A DNA stretch of 64,000 nt from JACPNO01 sp963825405 (GCA_963825405.1 CAWGTB010000003.1:682001-746000), one strand, 5' to 3'; shown: positions 16,284-26,387, numbered from the stretch's first letter. Notes: generated from the letters alone by a model not told the origin. Program-made: numbers and translations.

Positions 16284-16346
16284 GTGGGGCAGGTCCCCGA
16301 CCTGCCGACGTATCGTCTCAGATGGCGGGTCAGGGACCTGCCCCAC
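16284..16346. repeat. Imperfect inverted repeat, 23-base arms
   Basis: Arms at 16284-16306 and 16324-16346 are reverse complements except for two bases; the loop is 17 bases. The arm begins GTGGGGCAGGTCCC. It sits between the convergent rpmE and a minus-strand gene. It could work as a bidirectional terminator or be a member of a dispersed palindromic (REP/MITE-like) family. Confidence 0.7.
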
Positions 16347-16383
16347 ATTTCCTAGCGTGTAGATGTCTTGTCTGGAATCGGAC

Positions 16384-16782
16384 CTAGAATCCGCCGCCGG
16401 CTTGCTGGCGGCTCTTTTCCCGCTCGGCCCGCATCTTTTCGAATTCCGTTTGTTGCGAGTCCGTCAGCAGGGCGCGAATCTTCTGCACCTGCTCGGCCTG
16501 GATGGCTTTGGTTTCCGGGTCGATCTTCTTGTGGCATTCCTGATAGCGGCGGCGCGTCTCGTCCAGAATCGGCTCGAGCTGGCTCACCTGCTCGCTGGTG
16601 AGGTGCAGGCGGGTCCGCATCTCGGCGATGAGCTGGCGGCGGTATTCGGCCGGAGGCCTGGGCGCGGTGCTGGCAATCACGGAGTTGGAAGTGTACAGCA
16701 GGTGCGCGGAGCCGCCAACGGCGATTCCACTGGCAAATACCAGCAGCACGTACAACGTGGTAGTGATGGCTGGGCGCTTCAT
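16384..16782 (-). CDS. Membrane-anchored Spy/heavy-metal-sensor-like protein
   Basis: 132 residues. One N-terminal membrane helix (TTLYVLLVFASGIAVGGSAH) then a long, charged, helical periplasmic domain (RRQLIAEMRTRLHLTSEQV, LEPILDETRRRYQ, KIRALLTDSQQTEFEKMR). This is the pattern of LTxxQ/Spy-like or periplasmic heavy-metal-sensor proteins. It is third in a module after an ECF sigma factor and a membrane protein; its ATG overlaps the preceding stop (TAATG). It may sense envelope stress for that sigma factor; this is inference. Confidence 0.75.
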   Translation of the reverse strand: MKRPAITTTLYVLLVFASGIAVGGSAHLLYTSNSVIASTAPRPPAEYRRQLIAEMRTRLHLTSEQVSQLEPILDETRRRYQECHKKIDPETKAIQAEQVQKIRALLTDSQQTEFEKMRAEREKSRQQAGGGF

Positions 16783-17123
16783 TAGCGTTGATACCCCGTA
16801 TCGGAAACCGGTTCCACATGGACGGGCGCAAAATTATCCAGGTTCTCGTGGAGATCGTTGGCCTCCAGCACTTCCACGTAGGATTGCTTGGAGTAGACCT
16901 TCGTGTCCATGCGGGTGATGGTCACGGCCACGGCCATCATCACGCTAAGCGCCAGCGCGATCGTGACCAGGTTGCGAGCCAGCTTGCCAAACAAAAGCGG
17001 AACCCGTTCGCGCGCTTCTATTTTTTGCCACAACCGTGGCATGAAATCGGCGCTGGGCTCGGGATCGGGACACGCCTGGCGATAAGCGCGAAATAGCGCA
17101 TCCAGTCTCTCGTCGTCACCCAT
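16782..17123 (-). CDS. Putative anti-sigma-type membrane protein
   Basis: About 113 residues from ATG 17123 (MGDDERLDALFRAYRQA); an upstream in-frame start at 17156 would add 11. A cytoplasmic N-terminal helical part (DFMPRLWQKIEARERVPLL), one membrane helix (LVTIALALSVMMAVAVTIT), then a short outer tail. Its position directly after the ECF sigma gene and its layout suggest an anti-sigma factor, although no zinc-binding HxxxCxxC is present. Confidence 0.6.
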   Translation of the reverse strand: MGDDERLDALFRAYRQACPDPEPSADFMPRLWQKIEARERVPLLFGKLARNLVTIALALSVMMAVAVTITRMDTKVYSKQSYVEVLEANDLHENLDNFAPVHVEPVSDTGYQR

Positions 17124-17164
17124 CGAACCGTGATTATCGTGGTCGGTCAATAGCATAGAATACC

Positions 17165-17752
17165 TTAAAAACTCTTGGCCTTGGTTGAAGGCTTCGGTCC
17201 AGAACCTAAAGACTTTAACACCCTTTGCCGTGCCCGGAAAAGCCTCACCTTGATGGCATTCTCGTTGACATGGTACACCTTTTCTAACTCTTTCAACGAA
17301 AGGCCTTCTACTTCTTTTAAAGTCAACAAGATACGATCTTCTTCCGAAACCGACTTCAGCAAGGCGTCCACTGTCTCTTTGACCCTGCCTTGCTCCTCTG
17401 TTTCCTTGCCCACTTTGCTCCCCGCCAGCGCATCGGCTTTAGCCACCTGCTGCTCCGACAGGTCCGCCATGCGCGACTCGTTCCGCCGCCTCTGGCGCCT
17501 CAGATAGTCATACGCGGCATTTACCGTCAGGCGGTACAGCCAAGGCTCGAAAACCTCCGGCGACCGCAACTGATCGAGTGAAAAATACAGGCGCAGGAAA
17601 ACTTCCTGACCCACATCCTCCACATCATCGGGATGCCCGATCAACCTGGCGATCGTGCCCAAGATGCGCTTCCGATACGCCAGCACCAACTCTTTGAACG
17701 CTACCGCATCCCCGCTCTGCGCGCGTTTTACGAGCTCGAAGTCGACTAGCAT
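17165..17752 (-). CDS. ECF-type RNA polymerase sigma factor
   Basis: 195 residues from ATG 17752 (MLVDFELVKRAQSGD). Region 2 reads DDVEDVGQEVFLRLYFSLDQ with PWLYRLTVNAAYDYLRRQ; region 4 reads SEEDRILLTLKEVEGLSLKELEKVYHVNENAIKVRLFRAR, the -35-binding helix-turn-helix. A charged, glutamate-rich linker separates them. It heads a three-gene module with the anti-sigma-like and Spy-like membrane proteins, so the module probably answers an envelope signal. Target promoter unknown. Confidence 0.93.
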   Translation of the reverse strand: MLVDFELVKRAQSGDAVAFKELVLAYRKRILGTIARLIGHPDDVEDVGQEVFLRLYFSLDQLRSPEVFEPWLYRLTVNAAYDYLRRQRRRNESRMADLSEQQVAKADALAGSKVGKETEEQGRVKETVDALLKSVSEEDRILLTLKEVEGLSLKELEKVYHVNENAIKVRLFRARQRVLKSLGSGPKPSTKAKSF

Positions 17753-17938
17753 GCCGTACCGTGCGGCCGGCATGGAAGGGCGAGCAATGCCCTTGAAATA
17801 GGGAGGCGTACCGGCAAGACATCAGGTTACCAGAAAAACCCTGATCCAGCCCCTTTGGAAACCCGTCATCGTTAACAAAAGTGCATGTCTGGGGCACGCC
17901 GTATCAACGAGTTGGCGCTATGATCGCTGGGGAGACTT

Positions 17939-19024
17939 ATGAACCGCCGACAGTTTGTTTCGTCCGCCGGAGCGCTCGCGCTCCCGCCGCTCGCGATGGC
18001 CGCAAAGACCCACACCAGGCCCGCCGGGGCGCTCATGAAGGCCGGGACGCAGCATGATTCCTCCGATGAAACCCTGCGCGTGCTGGCTGCATTGGGCGTG
18101 AACCATATCTGTTCCTCGCTGCCGTCGCCGCACCGCGACGAGCATTGGTCGGTGGAAGCGCTGACACGGCTGCGCGAGCGGGTTGAGTCGTTCGGTATCA
18201 AGCTGGAAATGGCGCCTCTGCCAATGAGTTCGAGCTACATCACAAGCGCCGAGAACCCGAATATCATTCTGGGAAAAGATCCCGAGCGCGGCCGCGAAAT
18301 CGACGGTATCTGCGAGATGATCCGCAATGCCGGCCGCGCCGGAATCCCGGCGCTCAAATACAACTTCACAGTGCTGGGAGTGGTGCGGACCGAGCCTACG
18401 CCGGGCCGCGGCGGAGCTTCCTACAGCACGTTTCGCTACCGCGAAGCGAAACAAGAGCCGCCGCTCACTGAGGCCGGCCCGCTCAACGCGGATCTGTTTT
18501 GGGAGCGCATCCAATATTTTCTGGATCGCGTGGTGCCGGTGGCGGAGGAATCTAAAGTTCGCCTGGCCTGCCATCCACACGATCCCGCCATGCCGCGCAT
18601 CCAGGGATTTCGCGGTGTCGACCGCGTGCTGGGCAGCGTGGACGGCCTCAAGCGCTTTGTCGCGATTCATCCGAGCCCTTATCACGGCCTCAACTTCTGC
18701 CAGGGCACGGTGTCCGAAATGCTGCAGGAGCCCGGCCGCGAGGTCTTCGACGTGATCCGTTATTTCGGCAGCCGCAAGAAGATTTTCAACGTGCACTTCC
18801 GCAACATCAAAGGCCGCTTCCTGGATTTCCAGGAAACGTTTCCCGACGATGGCGACGTGGATATGATCCGCGCCATGCAGGTGTACAAAGAAGTGGGCTA
18901 CGACGGCATGATGATGCCCGATCATGTGCCCCATATCGCCGGCGATCCTGGCGGCAAGCAGGCCTTCGCCTATGCGTTCGGATACATCCGCGCGCTGATT
19001 CAAATGGTGGGCGGCCAGGGCTAG
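17939..19024 (+). CDS. Tat-exported UxuA-like protein (mannonate dehydratase family)
   Basis: 361 residues. The N-terminal RRQFVSSAGALALPPLAMA is a twin-arginine-like signal. The body is a TIM-barrel enzyme of the mannonate dehydratase type: LACHPHDPAMPRI, LNFCQGTVSEM, KKIFNVHFRNIKG, DDGDVDMIRAM and MMMPDHVP. Family members usually have HPDDP; here it is HPHDP. UxuA removes water from D-mannonate in the cytoplasm, so an exported relative is odd and may act on a different acid sugar. GGGGAG five bases before the ATG is the ribosome binding site. The gene is divergent from the sigma module; its stop overlaps the opposing gene by four bases. Confidence 0.8.
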   Translation: MNRRQFVSSAGALALPPLAMAAKTHTRPAGALMKAGTQHDSSDETLRVLAALGVNHICSSLPSPHRDEHWSVEALTRLRERVESFGIKLEMAPLPMSSSYITSAENPNIILGKDPERGREIDGICEMIRNAGRAGIPALKYNFTVLGVVRTEPTPGRGGASYSTFRYREAKQEPPLTEAGPLNADLFWERIQYFLDRVVPVAEESKVRLACHPHDPAMPRIQGFRGVDRVLGSVDGLKRFVAIHPSPYHGLNFCQGTVSEMLQEPGREVFDVIRYFGSRKKIFNVHFRNIKGRFLDFQETFPDDGDVDMIRAMQVYKEVGYDGMMMPDHVPHIAGDPGGKQAFAYAFGYIRALIQMVGGQG

Positions 19025-20505
19025 GGCATTAATAGCGCCAGCCGGCCCAATTTGACGAGGTTGCTTTCGATTTCTTCGGCGGGGACGTGCAAATCCCTTT
19101 GCAGCGCCGCGCGATCCCGGGTGCCATCCAGGAGCTGCAGCAAATTACGGCCGCGCTCATCGTCGACTTTCAATGACGTGTGGCGCAGCGTGGTGACGGT
19201 CGCGCCGTCCTTGGCCTGCAGGCGCGCGAGCGGGCTTGCTGCCGGCCGTTCACCCGGCGTCATGCGGAACTTGGGCGGACACACGTAGAGCTCCAAAAAA
19301 TGAGCCGCATAAGATTTGAGCACAAGGTCGCTGAGCCACTGCGCATCGTCTTCCAGGCTCTCCGACTCGCGGCCGGTTAGCGCGCGGGCTTTCGCCAGCA
19401 GATCCGAAAAGGCGACAGCTTGCGGCCACGTGCGGCCCAGATGCATCAGTGCCGCTTTGCCCAGCGGATGGTTGGTGGCCATGCTACCGCCGGAAGGATA
19501 TTGGAACCGCTCCTCCTTATCGGATCGGATATCGGGTTCCGCCGACTCAGGCCGCGAGGGCGCCGCTACGTGCAAACCACGAACCCGCTCCGCGCGCGGC
19601 GTGCGATCGATCGTAGCATCGGCGTGACAGAGCAGGGTCTGACGAAAGCTGCGCAGTTTCAGAAAATCCAGATATTGCTCGGTGAGGACGGGGTCGTCCG
19701 CGCCCAGCGTGCGTATTGTTTCGGAAACTTCGGGCGAATAGGCTCCGCTCTGCATGGTGAGCAAGACGGCCTCGGAGAGATACTCCAGTCCGTGGGCGCG
19801 GGCCCGCTCGATGAATTCGTGGAAGTAAGGGCGGGCGCTGACGTCGGCCATCTCATCGTGATAAAAATATTCGGCCGGCCGCCGCAGAAACGAATCGATC
19901 TCGACTTTGAGAAACCGTCCGTATAAATCGGATTCGGGGTACGCGCTGCCCAGGAAGCGGATGAGGTCGAGCGCTTTCTGGATGCGCTCCTTGGGATCGG
20001 AAATGTTGCGCGTGTGGAACAGCGACATCTCGCGGAGGATGTCGCGCAGGTGGCCGCCCGGGTAGGTGTTGTAGCTGATGAAGGCGATGCCGCCGGGCGC
20101 CATGTTCACGCGAAAGATGTCCAGGATTTTTTCGCGCACGGGTAGCGGCACCCAGGAGTAGAGGCCGTGGCAAATGATGTAATCGAACTGGCCGAAATCG
20201 GCGCCGATCTCTGTCAAATCCATCTGACGAACGGAAATGTTGCGCAGCCCCAGGGCGCTCACCACGGCTTGTGCGATCGCAATGGCCGCCGCGCTCAGAT
20301 CGATTCCGGTAAAGCTGCCGGCGGGAAGTTCGAGCGCCATGGGGATGAGGTTGGCGCCATCGCCGCAGCCGAGTTCGAGGACGCGCGCGGTCTCGACGGC
20401 CGGCGGCGTCATTCCGTGCAACGTAGCTAGAGTTGCCAGGCGGTCCGGATGCGTCTGCGTGAACGGCTGTCCCGGATACGGCACCTCATCGTAAGCAGTC
20501 TTCAT
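19021..20505 (-). CDS. Class I SAM methyltransferase with regulatory and winged-helix domains (protein lysine methyltransferase-like)
   Basis: 494 residues. N-terminal Rossmann methyltransferase with motif I VLELGCGDGANLIPMAL and motif IV DYIICHGLYSWVP. The opening AYDEVPYPGQPFTQTHPDRL and the middle methyltransferase-regulatory region (about 210-300) match the pattern of bacterial protein lysine methyltransferases such as rickettsial PKMTs. The C-terminal part (LLQLLDGTRDRAALQRDL) looks like the winged-helix end of that family. Its ATG overlaps the stop of the upstream Gfo/Idh gene. The protein target is unknown; exported proteins of the same operon are candidates only by proximity. Confidence 0.8.
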   Translation of the reverse strand: MKTAYDEVPYPGQPFTQTHPDRLATLATLHGMTPPAVETARVLELGCGDGANLIPMALELPAGSFTGIDLSAAAIAIAQAVVSALGLRNISVRQMDLTEIGADFGQFDYIICHGLYSWVPLPVREKILDIFRVNMAPGGIAFISYNTYPGGHLRDILREMSLFHTRNISDPKERIQKALDLIRFLGSAYPESDLYGRFLKVEIDSFLRRPAEYFYHDEMADVSARPYFHEFIERARAHGLEYLSEAVLLTMQSGAYSPEVSETIRTLGADDPVLTEQYLDFLKLRSFRQTLLCHADATIDRTPRAERVRGLHVAAPSRPESAEPDIRSDKEERFQYPSGGSMATNHPLGKAALMHLGRTWPQAVAFSDLLAKARALTGRESESLEDDAQWLSDLVLKSYAAHFLELYVCPPKFRMTPGERPAASPLARLQAKDGATVTTLRHTSLKVDDERGRNLLQLLDGTRDRAALQRDLHVPAEEIESNLVKLGRLALLMP

Positions 20506-21677
20506 CCGGCCGGGCTGATGATTTTTCCCTGACGCATGGCTTGATTCGCCAAGTGAGCCGTGCGCGCGGCCTGCACGCCGGCGCGGATGTGCGCGTTAGG
20601 CAATTTGCGGCTGCGAATGCAGCTCAACCAGTTTTCGACATTAGTGATGGTGCCGTCACCGCTGCTTTTCACCGTGATTTCGGGATCAGGCAGGAACATG
20701 TCGTTCTTCTTGGGCGTTGCCTCGCGATAGACGGTGAAGCCATCGCGCGTCAGCCGCATCACGCCGTTGGTGCCGCGGAACACGATGCCGCCGTCTTCGA
20801 TCGAGCTGGTCATGGTGCCGCTGTAAGAAGCGGTGAAGTTCGCCGGATAAAGAAGTGCCGCGTTCACGGTATCGGGACATTGCAGCTCGGTGAGCACATG
20901 CGTCGTTCCGGAAGCCTGCACGGTCTTGAGCGTGGGGCTGTTCATGAACCACTGCACGACGTCGATCCAATGCGTCATCAAATCAGTGAACGCACCGCCG
21001 CCGAAATCCCAGAAGAAACGCCAGTGGCGGAAACGAACCAGGCTGAAGGGCTGATCGGGCGCCGAACCCAGCCACGCTTTCCAATCGACGGTGGTGGGAT
21101 CGAGCTGCTCTTCGCGCCACTTCAAGCGAATGTAATTCTGATACCAATACGTCTGCGCCAGGATGACCTGGCCGATTTGTCCGCCATCGATGAGCTGCTT
21201 GGCGAGGATGAAGTGATCCCAACTGCGCTGCTGCGTGCCGGTGGCTACGACGCGCTTGGATTGTTCGACGCCGGCGATGAGCTTGTCACCTTCCGACAGA
21301 TCGTGCGTCACCGGCTTTTCGCAGTAGACGTCTTTGCCCGCGGCCACGGCGTCGAGCACCATGCGCGCATGCCAATGGTCGGGCGAGCCGATGATGACGG
21401 CGTCGATTTCGTTGTTGTCGAGAATTTGCCGGTAGTCGGCAACCGCCTTGGCCTGCGTGCCCACTTTGGCAGCGGTGGCCTCGCGGCGCCCTGCGACGGC
21501 ATCGGCGGTAGCCACCACTTCGCAATCGCGGATTTTCGCCGCAATGCCGGCGACGTAGGTGCCGCGTCCTCCCGAGCCGATGAGTCCGACCCGCACGCGT
21601 TCGTTCGCGCCCATTACTCGTTGCCGCGCCAGCAACCCGGTGGCAGCGGCGGTACTGAAAAATGTTCTGCGATTCAT
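20502..21677 (-). CDS. Tat-exported Gfo/Idh/MocA family oxidoreductase (copy 1)
   Basis: 391 residues. Twin-arginine-like N-terminus MNRRTFFSTAAATGLLARQ. The Rossmann part has RVGLIGSGGRGTYVAG, then SPDHWHARMVLDAVAAGKD and the family motif CEKPVTHDLSEG. The C-terminal alpha/beta domain includes WDFGGGAFTDLMTHWIDVV. Such exported relatives, with tightly bound NAD(P), act on sugars or glycosides in the periplasm. It lies between the indolepyruvate oxidoreductase and the methyltransferase in one minus-strand run. Substrate unknown. Confidence 0.92.
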   Translation of the reverse strand: MNRRTFFSTAAATGLLARQRVMGANERVRVGLIGSGGRGTYVAGIAAKIRDCEVVATADAVAGRREATAAKVGTQAKAVADYRQILDNNEIDAVIIGSPDHWHARMVLDAVAAGKDVYCEKPVTHDLSEGDKLIAGVEQSKRVVATGTQQRSWDHFILAKQLIDGGQIGQVILAQTYWYQNYIRLKWREEQLDPTTVDWKAWLGSAPDQPFSLVRFRHWRFFWDFGGGAFTDLMTHWIDVVQWFMNSPTLKTVQASGTTHVLTELQCPDTVNAALLYPANFTASYSGTMTSSIEDGGIVFRGTNGVMRLTRDGFTVYREATPKKNDMFLPDPEITVKSSGDGTITNVENWLSCIRSRKLPNAHIRAGVQAARTAHLANQAMRQGKIISPAG

Positions 21678-21684
21678 AATTTCC

Positions 21685-24600
21685 TCACGGCCGGCCCAGC
21701 ACGGGCAGGGAAACCTGCGCGAGCTGTGCCAGTTTCTCTTCGGCCTGTTGCTTTACTGCTTTGATGCTGGCGATCTTGATATTTTCGTAGCCGCGAATCT
21801 GATCGGGAAGCGACAGGATTTCAATCGCCAGCCGCAGATTATCCGCGGTCACGCGATCCATCACACGGCCCACCAGATCGCGATACCAAACGATGAGAGC
21901 CCGCTCCTGGCGGCGCAGTGAAGCGTAGCCGAAAATGTCCCACGGCGTTCCGCGCAGCGTTTTCCAACTGGCCAGTTTGCGCAGCGGATCGGCAAACCAT
22001 CCGCCCAGCTTCATTTTCTTTTTGCGGCCCAGCGCGCGCAACAGCGGCGGGTGCAGATTGTACTCGACCGACTCGACGTCTTCCCACATATCGCGCAATT
22101 GCTGGTCGAATTCGGGCCGGGTGAGCAGGCGCGCCACTTCGTATTCATCTTTGTACGCCATCAGCTTGTACAGGTAGCGGGCGACAGGCGCGGCAAGCGC
22201 GGGCTCACGGCTACCGACTGCCTCCATGAAGCTTCGATACGCCGCGGCGTAGCTCGCGTCCTGATACAACACCAGATCGGCTGTGCGGCGTTCGATCAAA
22301 CTGCCTGCTGTTTCGACGGTACGTGCGGGCTCCAGAATCTGCTCGACCGCGGGCGCATCGTCGTAATACCTGCGGCCCCAGAGGAACGCCTGCACATTGC
22401 GCTCGGCTTCGACCTTATTCAGGCGAATGGCTTCTTCGATAGATTCTGCCGTCAGGGGAATCAACCCGGCCTGGTACGCTACGCCCAGCAGAAAAACGTT
22501 GGACGGCCAGATGGCTTGAGAACAAACCTTCGGCCAGGCGGGTGGCATCCACGAAAACATTGTGCCCCTTGCGTGTTGCGGCGTTGATGATGGCAGCGAC
22601 GTGCGCGGGGCCTGCCAGGGCCATCTTGCCGCGAACCTCGTCGCCAGTTGGAACTTCAGCCGTGTTGATGACGGCCACAGTGCGCGACGGATGCGCGCGG
22701 CTCAAATTTTCCGCGCCGGCCGCGCCTAGCAGATCGAAGCCCAGCAGCAAGTCGGTATTTCCGTAGCCGATTTTGGCGGCCACTTCGATGGGCCGCTGGC
22801 TCAGCACGATGCTCGACACCACGGCGCCGCCCTTTTGCGCGAGGCCAGTCTGGTCGAGCGTGATCGCCGAAATGCCTTCGAGCCACGCCGCGGTGGCCAG
22901 CAGGGCGTTGATCGTGACGACGCCGGTGCCGCCAATGCCCGGGGCCAGGATCGAGTAGCCATCCCCCGCCGTAACTTTGTGCGCGCGGCTCGGCGACGCC
23001 GGCCTCGGGCAATTCAGGCGGATTCTTTTTCCTTGCGCCCGTGCCGGGCTTGAGGTTCACGGTCACGAACGAAGGGCAATCGCCCAGCAGGCAGGAATAA
23101 TCCTTGTTGCAGGAGGATTGATGGATGCGCGTCTTCGGCCCGTACTCGGTCTCGACCGGATACAAGCTCATGCAGTTGGACTGGCGCACGCAATCGCCGC
23201 AGCCTTCGCACACTTCTTCGTTGATCACCAGGCGCAGCGCCGGCTCTGCGAGTTTGCCGCGCGAGCGCAGACGGCGTTTCTCGGCGGCGCATTGCTGGTC
23301 GTAAAGCAGAACCGTGACGCCGGGTGTTTCCTCAAGCAGCCGCAAGACCTCGGGCAGATCGTCGCGATGACGGACCTTGGCATTGGCGGCCAGCGCGACT
23401 TGCTCATATTTCTCCGGCTCATCGGTGACGACGATGGTGCGCTTCACGCCGTCGGTTTCGAGCTTGCGCGTGAGCGCGGGCACGGGCAGCGCGCCGGTAG
23501 CAGTCTGGCCGCCGGTCATGGCCACTACGCCGTTGTACAGAATCTTGTAGGTGATGTTCACGCCGGCGGCGATGCAGGCATCGATGGCGAGTTGCCCGGA
23601 GTGAAAATAAGTGCCATCGCCCTGGTTTTGAAAAATATGTTTCGTGCCGACGAAGGGCGACATGCCGATCCAGGGCACGCCCTCGCCGCCCATTTGCGTG
23701 ATGAAGGAATAGCCGCGGCTGGCCGGTCCCAGACTCACTGCCATGCCGTGGCAGCCGATGCCGCCGCCGGCAATTTGGCCCTCCAGCAGCAGCGTCGAGC
23801 GGTTGTGCGGACATCCGGAGCAGAAATTCGGCAGGCGCGTGCTCACGCTTTCGTGATCGCGCGCGGCGATTTCGGCGATTCGCTTTAGCCGCTCCTCGAT
23901 GGCCAGACTGCCGGGAAGAAAGCGCGCGACGGCGGCGGCGATCTGTTCGGGATCGAGTTCCATCACGCCCGAAAGCAGCGGCTCGCCGCGCTCGTCTTTC
24001 TTGCCGATGATCACGGGACGGCGGTGAGCATTGTAAAGTTCTTCGCGCAATTGCAATTCGAGAAAACTGCGCTTCTCTTCGACTACCAGAATGGTTTCCA
24101 CGCCCTCGGCGAACTCGGCAACGAACTCCGGCTCGAGAGGAAACGTCATGCCGAATTTCGCGATGCGAACGCCCAGATGATCCAAGTCTTCGCGGCGGAT
24201 GCCGAAATCGCGCAGCGCCTGCATCAGATCGTAGTACGGCTTGCCGGCGGTGGCGATGCCCAGTCGAGCCGGGCCGCGCGCGCCGATGAGGGTGTTCACG
24301 CGGTTGACGCGGGCGAATTCCCGCGCGGCTTGCAAGCGGCGCGTGTTCACTTCGTATTCCAGCGCCAGAGTGTAAGGCGTCACCAGGCGAGCATCGGTGT
24401 GCTTTTCGTAGCCGTCTGGTATGGTGACCGGCTGGCGATCGGGATCCACTTCCACCATCGCACCCGAATCGCAGACGTTGGTCACCATTTTGAGCCCCGC
24501 CCACGCACCCGAGAAGCGCGACAGCGCGATGGCGGCCAGGCCGTAGTCCAAAATCTCTTGCACGTTGCCGGGATAAAACACCGGCATGTTGAAGTTATAA

Positions 24601-25073
24601 AAACTCAGATCGCTCTGATGCGGGATGGTCGAACTTTTTGAAATATGATCGTCGCCCGCCAGCGCGATCGCCGCGCAGTGCTGCCCTGTCCCGGCAAAAT
24701 TGGCGTGGCGAAAGACATCGCCGGTGCGGTCCACGCCCGGCCCTTTGCCGTACCAGATCCCGAGCACGCCGTCGTATTTGGAATCGCCCACGGTGTGAAA
24801 AATTTGGCTGCCCAGCACCGATGTCGCGGCCAGATCCTCATTCATCCCGGGGACGAAATGCACGTTGTGCTCATCCAGCAATCCGCGGACACGCATCAGC
24901 GCCATGTCGTAGCCGCCCAGCGGCGAGCCCTCGTACCCTGAAATGAATGTTGCTGTGTTCAGTCCGGCGCGGCGGTCGCGTCGCATCTGGTCCAGCGGCA
25001 GGCGGACCAGCGCCTGTATGCCGGTAAGGTAAACGGTGCCGCGCGGTAGCCGGAATCTGTCGTCGAGCTGCAT
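21685..25073 (-). CDS. Indolepyruvate ferredoxin oxidoreductase, fused alpha-beta type, two frameshifts
   Basis: About 1130 residues when corrected. Oxidative decarboxylation of aryl pyruvates to acyl-CoA with TPP and Fe-S clusters. Order: pyruvate-ferredoxin-type N-terminal domain (FISGYEGSPLGGYDMAL), TPP domain (GGIGCHGMAVSLGP, GDGTYFHSGQLAIDA), two-cluster ferredoxin-like segment (CEGCGDCVRQSNC and CNKDYSCLLGDCPSF), then the gamma-type domain from APGIGGTGVVTINALLA on. An extra base near 22980 and another near 22510 break the frame. The ATG follows the stop of Gfo/Idh copy 2 directly (TAGATG). Aromatic amino acid degradation is the usual role. Confidence 0.92.
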
Positions 25074-26387
25074 CTACGACAAGTGATACGGTTTGCGCAT
25101 CGGACGCGACAGCATAGCGTTGGCGCCGTCGTCGTCGATGAAGCGCTCTGCTTTCGGATCCCAGCGTACTTCGCGCCCCAGGCGCATGCTGATGTTTCCC
25201 AGATGCGCGACGGTAATCGAGCGATGGGCCTGCTCGATAGGCGCGATGGGCTCTTTGCGCGAGATCACGCAGTCGATAAAGTTGCGATAGTGATTGTCGC
25301 TCTTGTAGAGATGAATTTCGTTTTCCTCAGGCTCATAAGTCATGAGCGATTTCGGATCGGAATCCATTTCGCCGCGCGTCACCCAAACCCAGCCTTCCGA
25401 GCCTTCAAACGTCACGCCCATGCGCTCGTGGTTGGAGACGATCATTTTGACGCCGCTTTCGTAGACCGCATCGAAGGAATAGTCGGTCGCGGTGTTCCAG
25501 ATCTTGTGCTTGGCAAACTGCGCATGGATGTTGCGAATCGCGACTGGGCCGGAGAGTTCCATGCCCATGCCCCATTGCCCGATGTCCGGATGATGGCCGC
25601 CCCAGTCGGTGACCTGGCCGCCGGAGTAATCGTAGTTCCAGCGGAAATTCACGAAGCATCGGGCCGGGGAGTAGGGCGCTTCAGGCGCCGGTCCGAGCCA
25701 AACGTCGTAGTTGAAACCTTCCGGAATGGGTTCCGGATCGGAGCGGTCGCCGGTGTGCCCGAAATCGGGCGCGCCGCCCGGCAGTCCGCAGCGAACCGTG
25801 TGCAGTTTGCCGATGCGGCCGTTGCGGACAATCTCGCAGGCCCGGCGGAAGCGCGCGTCGGAGCGTTGCTGGCTGCCGCATTGGAAGATGCGATTGTTCT
25901 GCTTGATGGCGTTCGACATCGCGCGGCCTTCGGAGATGGTGAGCGCGAGCGGCTTTTCACCGTAGATATCTTTGCCGGCGCGCGCGGCTTCTACCACCGG
26001 AATCGAATGCCAGTGGTCCGGAATGGCAATGAACAGGGCATCGATATCTTTGCGGGCGATCACCTCGCGGTAGTCTTCGTAAGGCGTGCAGCCCTTGTAT
26101 TGCCCGGAGCGCTTGGCGAGCGCGTAATTCCATTCGACGATGGCGCGAGCCGGCTCACGGCCGCCAATCACGCCATTCCAATAGCCCGGCGTTTCGCGAT
26201 TGACATCGCACACTGCGACTACCTGAATGCGCTCGTCCTTCAGAAAGTTCATCAGCCCGCCGGTGCCCTGATTGCCGCAGCCGATTACGCCCATGGTGAT
26301 CTTGTTGCTGGGGCTGACGCTGCGCTGGGCAAGGGCCGGGCTCGCGGCTAAAGCCGCCGTGGACTGCAGAAAGGTTCGACGATTCAC
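25074..26387 (-). CDS. Tat-exported Gfo/Idh/MocA family oxidoreductase (copy 2)
   Basis: 437 residues from the GTG at 26387, chosen because AAGGAG lies nine bases upstream and the protein then opens with the twin-arginine signal NRRTFLQSTAALAASPALAQ. The Rossmann motif is ITMGVIGCGNQGTGG; the family motif appears as YGEKPLALTISEG; then DWGGHHPDIGQWGMGM. Longer than copy 1 and only distantly similar. First gene of the minus-strand run Gfo/Idh, indolepyruvate oxidoreductase, Gfo/Idh, methyltransferase. A periplasmic sugar or glycoside redox role is likely from the family; substrate unknown. Confidence 0.92.
   Translation of the reverse strand: MNRRTFLQSTAALAASPALAQRSVSPSNKITMGVIGCGNQGTGGLMNFLKDERIQVVAVCDVNRETPGYWNGVIGGREPARAIVEWNYALAKRSGQYKGCTPYEDYREVIARKDIDALFIAIPDHWHSIPVVEAARAGKDIYGEKPLALTISEGRAMSNAIKQNNRIFQCGSQQRSDARFRRACEIVRNGRIGKLHTVRCGLPGGAPDFGHTGDRSDPEPIPEGFNYDVWLGPAPEAPYSPARCFVNFRWNYDYSGGQVTDWGGHHPDIGQWGMGMELSGPVAIRNIHAQFAKHKIWNTATDYSFDAVYESGVKMIVSNHERMGVTFEGSEGWVWVTRGEMDSDPKSLMTYEPEENEIHLYKSDNHYRNFIDCVISRKEPIAPIEQAHRSITVAHLGNISMRLGREVRWDPKAERFIDDDGANAMLSRPMRKPYHLS

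Noticed and set aside
17918..19003. 361-codon minus-strand frame over the UxuA-like gene
   Set aside because: The plus-strand protein has a signal and family motifs; the minus frame has none.
20541..21764. 407-codon open frame antisense to Gfo/Idh copy 1
   Set aside because: The opposite strand encodes a complete, clear Gfo/Idh protein; no domain is seen in this frame.
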